Origin: an uncultured Prevotellaceae bacterium
GTDB lineage: Bacteria; Bacteroidota; Bacteroidia; Bacteroidales; Bacteroidaceae
DNA: 53,224 bases
Assembly (NCBI GenBank): GCA_900318555.1
Contig: ONKX01000011.1
Coordinates: forward strand, 1 to 53,224
Direction: 5' to 3'
Shown here piece by piece: positions 1-7,477 of the stretch. The notes below the pieces were generated by a model that searched no databases, was not told where the DNA came from, and was given only the letters and a program-made list of their open reading frames with translations. Numbering within the stretch: the first letter of the stretch is position 1; each line of letters starts with the position of its first letter. The translations under genes were made by a program, and so were the position numbers.

Positions 1-395
1 GGCTCCAAGCTATATAGTCTTGGTAGGGGCTTATCTTTTTCTATTGGCTCTTCACGCTTAGGGAACATTTTTTCAAGTTCTGTCCTTTTTATCCGTGTCA
101 GTCTTTCCCCTATATTTAAATAAGGTATAGCCCCTTTCTTTATCAGACGGTAAATCGTGTCTCGCCCGATGGAGTACATGGCTACAGCTTCCGCTACAGA
201 GATATATTCTCGTGCATCAGGAACTTTTTGGGCAATTTGTTTGAATTGCTCAGCCTTCTTGGCTGCTGCCTTTTTCTGCTTATAAGCCATGTCAATGCAG
301 TGCTTAGAGCAATACTTAGACTCGAGCGTCTTTGCAATGAAGGTTGCTCCGCACATTTCGCATTTCCGTTTAATCTGAAATTTTAAAGCTGGCAT
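1..395 (-). CDS. Zinc-finger plus helix-turn-helix (excisionase-like) DNA-binding protein, C-terminus cut by window edge
   Basis: I translated this by hand. It opens with ATG at 395 and stays open to position 1, so the C-terminus lies outside the window. Residues 12-33 hold a CxxC...CxxxC zinc-knuckle pattern (CEMCG, then YCSKHC). A lysine/alanine-rich helix follows. Residues 64-110 read as a MerR/excisionase-type winged helix: EYISVAEAVAMYSIGRDTIY, then RLIKKGAIPYLNIGERLTRI. Family knowledge: proteins of this layout sit beside tyrosine integrases in Bacteroidetes integrative elements and act as excision or transfer regulators. Here that role is inferred, because the neighbouring gene is not visible. 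It could also be an unlinked chromosomal regulator. It is transcribed in the same direction as dnaK but separated from it by a strong terminator. Confidence 0.75.
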   Translation of the reverse strand, partial: MPALKFQIKRKCEMCGATFIAKTLESKYCSKHCIDMAYKQKKAAAKKAEQFKQIAQKVPDAREYISVAEAVAMYSIGRDTIYRLIKKGAIPYLNIGERLTRIKRTELEKMFPKREEPIEKDKPLPRLYSLE

Positions 396-597
396 ATTTT
401 CGTCCTTTTAATATGTATTAATCCGTATAAGTATTTTTAAGTTGCATCTCATCGCCAATTAAGTCGTGTCGCAAATATGACGCAAAATTACGGTAAAAAT
501 CCGAAAATAGCAAGAAATGAAACAAAGTTTAACAATAACAAAAAGTGGTGTAACCACTTGGATTACACCACTTTCTTATGATGTTGCTTATCTATTC
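396..597. other. Intergenic region between dnaK and the excisionase-like gene
   Basis: This 200-bp gap is AT-rich. It holds the dnaK terminator (542-574) and presumably the promoter of the leftward gene. A near-match to the Bacteroidetes minus-7 box (CATATTTG on the minus strand, one base off TAnnTTTG) lies around 470-480. No other coding signal is visible. Confidence 0.4.
542..574 (-). terminator. Rho-independent terminator of dnaK
   Basis: A perfect 12-bp inverted repeat (AAAGTGGTGTAA at 542-553 and its complement at 563-574) encloses a 9-nt loop. Read on the minus strand it is followed by a T-rich run (TTTTTGTTATTG). It lies 24 bp past the dnaK stop. Confidence 0.9.
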
Positions 598-2538
598 TTA
601 CTTCACCTCCTCGAAGTCGGCGTCCTGGATGTTGTCATCCTTCGGAGCCTGCTGCTGAGAACCGCCAGCTTGCTGGTTGTAGAAGGGACCCTGCTGTTGC
701 TGGTCAGCACCTGGCTGAGGACCAGCCTGAGCGCCAGCACCCTGATACATCTGCTGAGAGGCAGTCTGCCAAGCGGCATTGAGGGCGTTGATGGCGTTGT
801 CGATAGCAGTGACGTCACCACTCTTGTGGGCATCCTTCAGTTGCTGGAGAGCCTGTTCGATAGCGGGCTTGTGCTCAGCGGGAATCTTGTCGCCAATCTC
901 GTTCAGCTGATTCTCCGTCTGGAAAATCATCGAGTCAGCCTGATTCAGCTTATCTACGCGCTCGCGCTCCTTCTTATCGTTCTCGGCATTCTGCTCAGCC
1001 TCGGCCTTCATGCGGTTGATCTCGTCCTGAGAGAGACCAGACGAAGCCTCGATGCGGATGGCCTGTTCCTTACCAGTAGCCTTATCCTTGGCAGAAACCT
1101 TGAGGATACCGTTGGCGTCGATGTCGAAGGTTACCTCGATCTGAGGAATACCACGACGGGCAGGAGCAATACCAGTGAGGTTGAACTGACCGATAGACTT
1201 GTTCTGAGCAGCCATCGGACGCTCACCCTGCAGAACGTGGATGGTTACCTCTGTCTGGTTGTCAGCGGCAGTAGAGAATGTCTCGCTCTTCTTGCAAGGA
1301 ATGGTTGTGTTAGCCTCGATGAGCTTGGTCATCACACCACCCATAGTCTCGATACCCAGTGTCAGCGGAGTAACGTCGAGCAGTACGATGTCGCCTACGC
1401 CACCTTCCTTGTTCAGAATAGCACCCTGGATACAAGCACCAACGGCTACCACCTCGTCAGGATTGACACCCTTTGAAGGCTCCTTGCCGAAATAGTTCTT
1501 AACGAGGGTCTGCACGGCAGGAATACGGCTCGAACCACCTACGAGGATAACCTCGTCGATATCAGAGGTAGAGAGGTGGGCATCAGCAATAGCCTTCTGA
1601 CAGGGAGCCAGACAAGCCTGGATGAGCTCGTGAGCCAGCTGCTCGAACTTAGCACGTGTCAAGGTCTTTACCAAGTGCTTGGGTACACCGCCTACAGGCA
1701 TGATGTACGGCAGGTTAATCTCAGTAGAAGTAGAAGAAGACAGCTCGATCTTAGCTTTCTCGGCAGCCTCCTTCAGACGCTGCATAGCCATCGGATCAGC
1801 CTTCAGGTCAGCACCTTCGTCATTCTTGAACTCCTGTACCAGCCAGTCGATGATTACCTGGTCGAAGTCATCACCACCGAGGTGAGTATCACCATTGGTT
1901 GAGAGCACCTCGAACACACCACCACCGAACTCGAGGATAGAGATATCGAACGTACCACCACCGAGGTCGAACACGGCAATCTTCATGTCCTTGTTGGCCT
2001 TATCCACACCATATGCCAGAGCGGCAGCCGTAGGCTCGTTCACGATACGCTTCACATTGAGACCAGCAATCTGACCAGCCTCCTTGGTAGCCTGACGCTG
2101 AGAGTCGGAGAAGTAGGCAGGAACAGTGATCACTGCATCTGTCACCTCCTGGCCGAGGTAATCCTCAGCAGTCTTCTTCATCTTCTGCAGCACCATAGCC
2201 GAGATCTCCTGCGGCGTGTACTTACGACCATTGATGTCGACACGGGGATAACCACCCTCGTTGACAACAGTATAAGGTACACGGGCAATCTCTTTCTCGG
2301 TCTGCTGCCAGTTCTCACCCATAAAGCGCTTGATAGAATAAACGGTGTTCTTGGGGTTGGTGATGGCCTGACGCTTGGCAGGGTCACCGATCTTACGCTC
2401 ACCATTCTCAACAAAACCAACGACTGAAGGTGTTGTACGCTTACCCTCACTGTTGGCGATTACTACTGGCTCGTTACCTTCGAAAACGGCAACGCAGCTG
2501 TTGGTAGTTCCTAAGTCAATTCCAATAATCTTTCCCAT
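598..2538 (-). CDS. dnaK: Molecular chaperone DnaK (Hsp70)
   Basis: 646 residues, normal length for DnaK. The N-terminal ATPase opens with [20 protein letters not shown] (phosphate-1 loop). It contains the Hsp70 signatures [14 protein letters not shown] (about 190-203) and [14 protein letters not shown] (about 330-343). The linker and substrate-binding domain begin near [11 protein letters not shown] (about 390). The tail is rich in G and Q and ends in an acidic DADFEEVK, typical of bacterial DnaK. It folds and refolds cytosolic proteins with DnaJ and GrpE, neither of which is encoded nearby, so dnaK appears monocistronic. I see no CIRCE element and no perfect TAnnTTTG box in the 160 bp upstream, so its heat regulation is not readable here. 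The long open frames on the opposite strand are codon-bias shadows. Confidence 0.98.
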   Translation of the reverse strand: MGKIIGIDLGTTNSCVAVFEGNEPVVIANSEGKRTTPSVVGFVENGERKIGDPAKRQAITNPKNTVYSIKRFMGENWQQTEKEIARVPYTVVNEGGYPRVDINGRKYTPQEISAMVLQKMKKTAEDYLGQEVTDAVITVPAYFSDSQRQATKEAGQIAGLNVKRIVNEPTAAALAYGVDKANKDMKIAVFDLGGGTFDISILEFGGGVFEVLSTNGDTHLGGDDFDQVIIDWLVQEFKNDEGADLKADPMAMQRLKEAAEKAKIELSSSTSTEINLPYIMPVGGVPKHLVKTLTRAKFEQLAHELIQACLAPCQKAIADAHLSTSDIDEVILVGGSSRIPAVQTLVKNYFGKEPSKGVNPDEVVAVGACIQGAILNKEGGVGDIVLLDVTPLTLGIETMGGVMTKLIEANTTIPCKKSETFSTAADNQTEVTIHVLQGERPMAAQNKSIGQFNLTGIAPARRGIPQIEVTFDIDANGILKVSAKDKATGKEQAIRIEASSGLSQDEINRMKAEAEQNAENDKKERERVDKLNQADSMIFQTENQLNEIGDKIPAEHKPAIEQALQQLKDAHKSGDVTAIDNAINALNAAWQTASQQMYQGAGAQAGPQPGADQQQQGPFYNQQAGGSQQQAPKDDNIQDADFEEVK

Positions 2539-2650
2539 AATTCTTATATTTTTTAATTAATAATTGCATGATTTGACACTGACAAAATAGCAAAGTGCGT
2601 GCCAAAATAAAAAAAAATGAAGAATATAATGACATTTTGGCATATTTTTA

Positions 2651-2682
2651 TTTGGTATTTTGCTCGTTTATTCGTAACTTTG
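2651..2682 (+). promoter_or_regulatory. Bacteroidetes-type promoter for the 2719 gene
   Basis: TTTG at 2651-2654, a 20-bp spacer, and TAACTTTG at 2675-2682 match the established Bacteroidetes consensus. Transcription should begin near 2689, about 30 nt before the chosen start codon. The surrounding bases (ATTTTGCTCG, then TTATTCGTAACTTTGTCGGC) recur at other promoters in this window. Confidence 0.8.
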
Positions 2683-2718
2683 TCGGCAGAATTACGATAA
2701 ATGACAAAATACATCATG

Positions 2719-4137
2719 ATGAAAAGAATGATTTTGTTGGCAGGAGTGGCGTTCGCCATGACTACCGCGAAGGCTCAGAGCAATGACTACATTGTGAAGA
2801 CAAAGAACGTGAAGAAGACAGAGGCTGCTGTTGCAATCACAGCAGACAACGTTGTCGCTGAAGAGGCAGAGCCCAAGGATTTCATGGGTAAGAACTTCCG
2901 CTACTACAGCATGTGTGACTGGAAAGACGGTATGCGTTTCATGGTGATACCAGAGAAGTACGACCTGCTGGTAGGCACCTTCCGCGACATGGTTACGAAC
3001 AAAGAAGTGAGCAGTGGCGCCCTACGCCATCATATTATGGTTTATAGGGGCCACGAGGATATGCCAAACGGTCGTGTCCATGTTAATTTCTTCTGCGAGA
3101 CGAACAACAAGAGCTACTACTACGAGTTGCCCAGCGGCACGTTCGACGACTACTGCTACGGTAAGATGGGTGTCCCCACCCTCGCCTATCTGGGTGATGT
3201 CGACAAGGCCCGCGAGTTGTTGATGGACCAGCCGCTGATTACGCGTACCCAGTTCTTCCGCATTGATACGGATTACGATGGTGACGGCTATCAGGAAGTG
3301 AAATATCCGAAGAACAGGCTGGTGACGGTGAAGGCCATCGGTGTCGGCACGCGTTCGTTCCCCGTCAAGATTATTGTCGAGGACGAAAATGGTGACCAGT
3401 TCTATCAGAACGTGGCTATGTCGAAAACCAACTGCGGTATGCGCGACGACGAGTTTGATGTTGACAATGCCAAATACTTGTTTGAAGGCTCGTTTGAGTT
3501 TACTGGTGCCGAGATGGAAGTGTCAAAGGACATCAAGAGTTACCTGAACAAGACCATTCACAACAAGTTTGCCACCGCCATGAGCAGTAAGGGTGCCGGC
3601 AAGCAGCGTGACGTAAAGGTGCCACGCTTCACAGGTTTCATCATCGACGAAATCAATCGTGACAAGAACCGCGAGGGCTTCTATACGCTGACCCTGCGTG
3701 AAGTGGAGACACGTCGTATCTATTATAAGGACATTACCTTCAACGAGGACAATCGCGGTCCAAGAGAAGAATACTTCGGCTACTTGTTCGCTATGGGTGA
3801 AGGAACAGCCCGCAATACCACCCTCGAAACCCGTACGGCTATCCGCGAAGGTCGCGTGATTCCTGGCATGTCGATGGAAGAGGTTGAGATGGCTGTCGGT
3901 GAGGCTACCAGCAAGGTGACCACCAGCGACGGTGTGACAGAGTGGATGTATCCGCGTTCGAACAGTATACTCGTTGTGCAGTTCGACGAAGACGGTATCG
4001 TGAAGAAAGCCGGAGCCCGTGCCTTGGGTAGCGGTGCTGCAAACACCAAGAAGCGCAGAATGACTGAACAAAGTGCAGGAGGTCAGCGCATGACGGCTAA
4101 CGGTACACGTAGCGGTAGCACAATATCAGCTCAGTAA
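2719..4137 (+). CDS. Secreted/periplasmic protein with BamE-like C-terminal region, function unknown
   Basis: About 472 residues from ATG 2719; ATGs also exist at 2701 and 2716, but 2719 gives the cleanest signal peptide (MKRMILLAGVAFAMTTAKAQ). The middle region (about 50-370) is rich in aromatic and charged residues, with a DTDYDGDGYQEVKYP stretch, and I do not recognise it. Near residues 385-435 the stretch VIPGMSMEEVEMAVGEA...EWMYPRS...VVQFDEDGIVKK has the pattern of SmpA/BamE-like domains (PGMS-EV followed by a strand and 'V-FD-DG-V'). That fold occurs in envelope-associated proteins. A role at the cell envelope is inferred. The basic, low-complexity tail is probably disordered. It stands alone with its own promoter and converges on recA. 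Confidence 0.8.
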   Translation: MKRMILLAGVAFAMTTAKAQSNDYIVKTKNVKKTEAAVAITADNVVAEEAEPKDFMGKNFRYYSMCDWKDGMRFMVIPEKYDLLVGTFRDMVTNKEVSSGALRHHIMVYRGHEDMPNGRVHVNFFCETNNKSYYYELPSGTFDDYCYGKMGVPTLAYLGDVDKARELLMDQPLITRTQFFRIDTDYDGDGYQEVKYPKNRLVTVKAIGVGTRSFPVKIIVEDENGDQFYQNVAMSKTNCGMRDDEFDVDNAKYLFEGSFEFTGAEMEVSKDIKSYLNKTIHNKFATAMSSKGAGKQRDVKVPRFTGFIIDEINRDKNREGFYTLTLREVETRRIYYKDITFNEDNRGPREEYFGYLFAMGEGTARNTTLETRTAIREGRVIPGMSMEEVEMAVGEATSKVTTSDGVTEWMYPRSNSILVVQFDEDGIVKKAGARALGSGAANTKKRRMTEQSAGGQRMTANGTRSGSTISAQ

Positions 4138-4154
4138 ATAGGGTTTATAAAGAT

Positions 4155-4190
4155 AAAGGCTGCGTTTTCCGTTGTGGATGCGCAGCCTTT
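4155..4190. terminator. Hairpin terminator shared by the convergent 2719 gene and recA
   Basis: A perfect 10-bp stem, AAAGGCTGCG (4155-4164) with CGCAGCCTTT (4181-4190), lies in the 74-bp gap between two convergent genes. Each strand ends the stem in TTT, but the following tracts are only moderately T-rich. Bidirectional use is inferred. Confidence 0.7.
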
Positions 4191-4211
4191 ACTATATCCG
4201 GACAAGTGTTC

Positions 4212-5240
4212 TTACCTGGCTTCGGCCAGTTTCTCCTTAATCTTTGTCTCAAGTTCCTCGCAGAGTTCAGGATTGTCAGCCAACATGTTCTTGACGGCAT
4301 CACGACCCTGACCAAGTTTGGTTGCACCATACGAGAACCACGAGCCACTCTTCTTAATAATCTCGAACTCAACACCCAGGTCGACGATTTCGCCAACTTT
4401 CGAGATACCCTCGCCAAAGGTAATCTCAAACTCAGCCTTACGGAAAGGAGGAGCCACCTTGTTCTTGACGACCTTTACCTTCACCTGGTTACCCAGAATG
4501 GTATCACCATCCTTGACGGATTGCGTCTTACGGATGTCCAGACGTACGGAAGCGTAGAACTTCAGGGCGTTACCACCCGTTGTGGTCTCAGGACTACCAA
4601 ACATGACGCCAATCTTCTCGCGAAGCTGGTTGATGAAGATACAAGTGGTATTCGTCTTGGCGATGGTACCAGTGAGTTTGCGCAAGGCCTGACTCATCAA
4701 ACGAGCGTGCAGACCTACAGCAGAATCGCCCATATCGCCCTCAATTTCCTTTTTAGGCGTCAAGGCTGCCACAGAGTCAACGATGAGAATGTCGACAGCT
4801 GAGGAACGAATCAGTTGGTCAGCAATCTCAAGAGCCTGTTCACCATTATCGGGCTGAGAGACATACAGGTTGTCGATATCCACACCCAGATTAGCTGCAT
4901 AGAAGCGGTCGAAGGCGTGCTCAGCATCGATGAATGCTGCAGTACCGCCTGCCTTCTGACATTCAGCAATAGCGTGAAGGGCCAGCGTGGTCTTACCAGA
5001 CGACTCAGGACCAAAAATCTCGATGATACGTCCCTTGGGATAGCCACCAACGCCCAAAGCAGCGTTCAGGCCTATAGAACCCGTGGGGATGACATCAACA
5101 TTCACAATCTTCTCTTCACCCATCTTCATGATGGCGCCCTTGCCGAAGTCCTTCTCAATCTTCGCCAAAGCAGCCTGTAAGGCTTTCATTTTCTGCTCTT
5201 GCGGAGTCAGCTGTTCTTTGTTTTCTTCTTTCTTTGCCAT
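4212..5240 (-). CDS. recA: Recombinase RecA
   Basis: 342 residues, the usual RecA length. The Walker A motif [13 protein letters not shown] lies near residue 76. Walker B is LIVDSVAAL (about 153-161). The L1/L2 DNA-binding loops are visible, with [19 protein letters not shown] and the [19 protein letters not shown] signature near 215-235. It polymerises on single-stranded DNA, drives homologous recombination and triggers LexA-type SOS cleavage. It follows the carboxynorspermidine synthase gene in the same direction. The 115-bp gap is filled by short tandem repeats and has no recognisable TAnnTTTG box, so recA may be read through from upstream. No LexA box was recognised. Confidence 0.98.
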   Translation of the reverse strand: MAKKEENKEQLTPQEQKMKALQAALAKIEKDFGKGAIMKMGEEKIVNVDVIPTGSIGLNAALGVGGYPKGRIIEIFGPESSGKTTLALHAIAECQKAGGTAAFIDAEHAFDRFYAANLGVDIDNLYVSQPDNGEQALEIADQLIRSSAVDILIVDSVAALTPKKEIEGDMGDSAVGLHARLMSQALRKLTGTIAKTNTTCIFINQLREKIGVMFGSPETTTGGNALKFYASVRLDIRKTQSVKDGDTILGNQVKVKVVKNKVAPPFRKAEFEITFGEGISKVGEIVDLGVEFEIIKKSGSWFSYGATKLGQGRDAVKNMLADNPELCEELETKIKEKLAEAR

Positions 5241-5257
5241 AGTATTTATTTTTTTGT

Positions 5258-5358
5258 TGTTACGTTATTTCGTTATATCGTTATTTCGTTATACCGTTAT
5301 TACGGAATTACGGGATTACGGGATTACGGGATTACGGGATTACGACGTTACAGGATTA
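5258..5358. repeat. 8-bp TAA-rich tandem repeat array between carboxynorspermidine synthase and recA
   Basis: On the plus strand CGGGATTA occurs four times in a row (5311-5342), preceded by the variant CGGAATTA. Next to it are CGTTATTT/CGTTATAC-type units from 5258 to about 5302. Read on the minus strand every unit begins with TAA. The array starts inside the stop codon of the upstream gene (5356-5358) and ends about 17 bp before the recA start. A 24-bp stretch (about 5279-5302) recurs at 6627-6650. Confidence 0.9.
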
Positions 5359-6594
5359 AAGTTCCAAATCTCCGTCGTGAATCTCGTGCCAAGGCAGCCC
5401 CTGCTTGTTCAACTGCTCCATGAAGGGGTCGGGATCGAACTCCTCAACGTTGTGAACGCCGGGCTTTTTCCAAAGACCCTTGCAGAACATCATGGCACCA
5501 ATCATGGCTGGCACACCAGTGGTGTAGCTGACGCCCTGCATGCCAGTCTCCTCGTAGGCGGCACGATGTGAGCAGTTGTTATAGACATAATAGGTGTGCT
5601 CCTTGCCGTCGTTGCCAATACCACGAATGCGGCAACCGATAGAGGTCTGACCCTCGTAGTTCTCGCCCAGATCCTGAGGATTAGGCAGCACAGCCTTCAG
5701 GAACTGCAGGGGTACAATCTTTACTTTGGCCACGCCAGAGCCATCAGCCAATGGAGCCTCGTATTCTACCTCGTCGATACGGCTCATGCCGATGTTCTGA
5801 ATTACCTCGAGATGCTTCAGATACTGCTGACCAAAGGTCATCCAGAAACGGGCACGCTTGATGGTGGGATAGTTAATGACCAGCGATTCAATTTCCTCGT
5901 GGTGCAGCAAGTAGCTGTCGCGAGGTCCAATCTCAGGATAAGTCAGGTCCTTATGAATCTCCAGTGGCTCGGTCTCAACCCACTTGCCATCTTCCCAATA
6001 CAAACCCTTCTGGGTAATCTCGCGGATATTGATCTCTGGATTGAAATTGGTGGCGAAAGCCTTGTGGTGGTCGCCAGCATTACAGTCAACGATGTCCAGA
6101 TACTGAATCTCCTTGAAGTGATGCTTAGCCGCATAAGCAGTGTAGATTGAAGTCACACCTGGGTCGAAACCGCAACCCAAGATGGCTGTCAGTCCAGCCT
6201 TCTCGAAGCGCTCACGATAAGCCCACTGCCAACTGTACTCGAAGTGAGCCTCGTCCTTAGGCTCGTAGTTGGCTGTATCCAGATAGCTACATCCGCAAGC
6301 CAAACAAGCATCCATAATCGTCAGATCCTGATAAGGCAGAGCCAAATTGATGACCAGTTCGGGCTTGTAGTCATTAAACAGCGCCTTTAGCTGTTCTACA
6401 TCATCGGCATCCACTTGGGCGGTCTTGATGTCCAGCTTGTAGCCGGCCTTATGGATATCCTCCACTATCTTGTCGCACTTCGCCTTACGACGCGATGCAA
6501 TCATAAACTCTGTAAACACGTCAGCATTCTGAGCAATCTTGAATGCTGCCACCGTTGCGACGCCACCAGCGCCAATCATTAATACTCTTGACAT
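5356..6594 (-). CDS. Carboxynorspermidine synthase / saccharopine dehydrogenase family
   Basis: 412 residues. The Rossmann start is VLMIGAGGVATVAAFKIA (residues 4-21). The pattern LVINLALPYQDLTIMDACLA and the catalytic-region stretch GCGFDPGVTSIYTAYA are those of the bacterial carboxynorspermidine dehydrogenase branch of the saccharopine dehydrogenase family. That enzyme reductively condenses aspartate semialdehyde with a diamine, using NADPH, in the alternative norspermidine/spermidine pathway. The partner carboxynorspermidine decarboxylase (NspC) is not in this window. The gene sits in a leftward row with the 6647 gene before it and recA after it, with repeat arrays on both sides. A true saccharopine dehydrogenase is less likely given the conserved family hallmarks. 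Confidence 0.85.
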   Translation of the reverse strand: MSRVLMIGAGGVATVAAFKIAQNADVFTEFMIASRRKAKCDKIVEDIHKAGYKLDIKTAQVDADDVEQLKALFNDYKPELVINLALPYQDLTIMDACLACGCSYLDTANYEPKDEAHFEYSWQWAYRERFEKAGLTAILGCGFDPGVTSIYTAYAAKHHFKEIQYLDIVDCNAGDHHKAFATNFNPEINIREITQKGLYWEDGKWVETEPLEIHKDLTYPEIGPRDSYLLHHEEIESLVINYPTIKRARFWMTFGQQYLKHLEVIQNIGMSRIDEVEYEAPLADGSGVAKVKIVPLQFLKAVLPNPQDLGENYEGQTSIGCRIRGIGNDGKEHTYYVYNNCSHRAAYEETGMQGVSYTTGVPAMIGAMMFCKGLWKKPGVHNVEEFDPDPFMEQLNKQGLPWHEIHDGDLEL

Positions 6595-6617
6595 AGTCCT
6601 ATTTCGTTTTTTGTTTT

Positions 6618-6649
6618 TGTTATTCCGTTATTTCGTTATACCGTTATTA
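6618..6649. repeat. TAA-rich 8-bp repeat array starting at the stop codon of the 6647 gene
   Basis: Read on the minus strand from 6649 the sequence runs TAATAACGGTATAACGAAAT and continues as AACGGAATAAC. These are 8-bp units starting with TAA. The first TAA is the stop codon itself. The array resembles the one at 5258-5358, with which it shares CGTTATTTCGTTATACCGTT. Confidence 0.85.
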
Positions 6650-7243
6650 AGACATCTTGTTTAACTCTTCCGACTTGATGCCCAGTGCTGCCATCAGCGA
6701 GTAGCCTAGTATCTCCTGACGGAAATTGCCACCCTCCATAGGTTGCATTGCCAGTACGGTGATACGTTTCTCGTCGTCAGCATGGCGCAGGCTCTCGCGT
6801 ACCTTATTATATATATGTTCTGCATCGGGCACCACAATAAGGCGTTTCACCTCCTCAGCATTCGACAGCACCTGCATAGAGTCGACAAACAGGTCGTCCA
6901 TCGTCGTCAGGTCTTCCACCTTTACACAACTGATGAGGAACTCCCCCAACCTACCCTCGAAAGCCTTACCATCGAGTTCAGCAAAAGAGCCAGGAAGAAA
7001 GTTTTCCATCTTCGACTGCTTATGCAGTAGCACAACCTGACAAGTGGCAGTTGGCTTTTGGCTATTTGCTGTTGGCCTTAAGCCGCCATCCAACGCGACA
7101 CACTCCAACCACTGAGCCATATCGGCCTGCGGAATACGCCGTCCCAGCATGCGTTCGAAGTTCACCGTCAAGTCAAACGCAACCTTGTCGACGTAATCAG
7201 CGTCGACAAGGATGACATTATCTTTCCACTTCGTCTCTTTCAT
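6647..7243 (-). CDS. Conserved Bacteroidales protein of unknown function
   Basis: 198 residues from ATG 7243. An open frame continues upstream to 7453, but the promoter box at 7249-7256 excludes it. The protein begins MKETKWKDNVILVDADYVDK and has no signal peptide or membrane segment, so it is probably cytosolic. Regions such as FLISCVKVEDLTTMDDLFVD and RLIVVPDAEHIYNKVRESL suggest an alpha/beta fold, and I recognise no catalytic motif. A short stretch near residue 55 (PTANSQKPTATCQ) looks like an in-frame insertion of one of the genome's oligonucleotide repeats. It is first in the leftward row that continues into carboxynorspermidine synthase and recA. Function unknown. Confidence 0.75.
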   Translation of the reverse strand: MKETKWKDNVILVDADYVDKVAFDLTVNFERMLGRRIPQADMAQWLECVALDGGLRPTANSQKPTATCQVVLLHKQSKMENFLPGSFAELDGKAFEGRLGEFLISCVKVEDLTTMDDLFVDSMQVLSNAEEVKRLIVVPDAEHIYNKVRESLRHADDEKRITVLAMQPMEGGNFRQEILGYSLMAALGIKSEELNKMS

Positions 7244-7248
7244 GCCCA

Positions 7249-7279
7249 CAAAGGTACGAATAAGTGAGTAAAATACAAA
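7249..7279 (-). promoter_or_regulatory. Promoter of the 6647 gene, abutting its start codon
   Basis: On the minus strand TTTG (7279-7276), a 19-bp spacer and TACCTTTG (7256-7249) match the Bacteroidetes consensus. Only five bases separate the box from ATG 7243, so the transcript would be leaderless or nearly so. Confidence 0.8.
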
Positions 7280-7422
7280 ACAAAAAGATAATTTTTTTTG
7301 TTTTATTTTCGAGTGAAAGTATCTTTGAGCGCAACTCAAAGGTTGTGCTAACGGTAACACCACGAGTAATTGCCAGCAGGGTAACGCATGTTCCTGCAAA
7401 GGTTTACAGATAGCTTGACTAA

Positions 7423-7455
7423 TAAAAAAGGATGCACTCCACATGAAGTGCATCC
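7423..7455 (-). terminator. Rho-independent terminator of the SusC-SusD-lipoprotein operon
   Basis: A perfect 9-bp stem, GGATGCACT (7430-7438) with AGTGCATCC (7447-7455), has an 8-nt loop. It is followed on the minus strand by TTTTTTATT. It lies 23 bp after the stop of the 7478 gene. Confidence 0.9.
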
Positions 7456-7477
7456 TCTTATAGAGCTATTGATTATT

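Noticed and set aside
517-1476. 319-codon open frame opposite dnaK
   Set aside because: Long antisense frames opposite dnaK are a familiar effect of its codon bias. The translation is low-complexity leucine-, serine- and threonine-rich and has no domain.
3523-4071. 182-codon frame opposite the secreted protein gene
   Set aside because: It has no start signal or promoter, and the plus-strand gene has a signal peptide, promoter and recognisable C-terminal pattern.
5311-5342. Origin-type iterons or DnaA boxes
   Set aside because: The 8-bp units do not resemble DnaA boxes, the array sits in an operon gap, and a similar array occurs at 6.6 kb.
7244-7453. Upstream extension of the 6647 gene
   Set aside because: The Bacteroidetes promoter at 7249-7279 lies within it, and the terminator of the neighbouring operon overlaps its far end.
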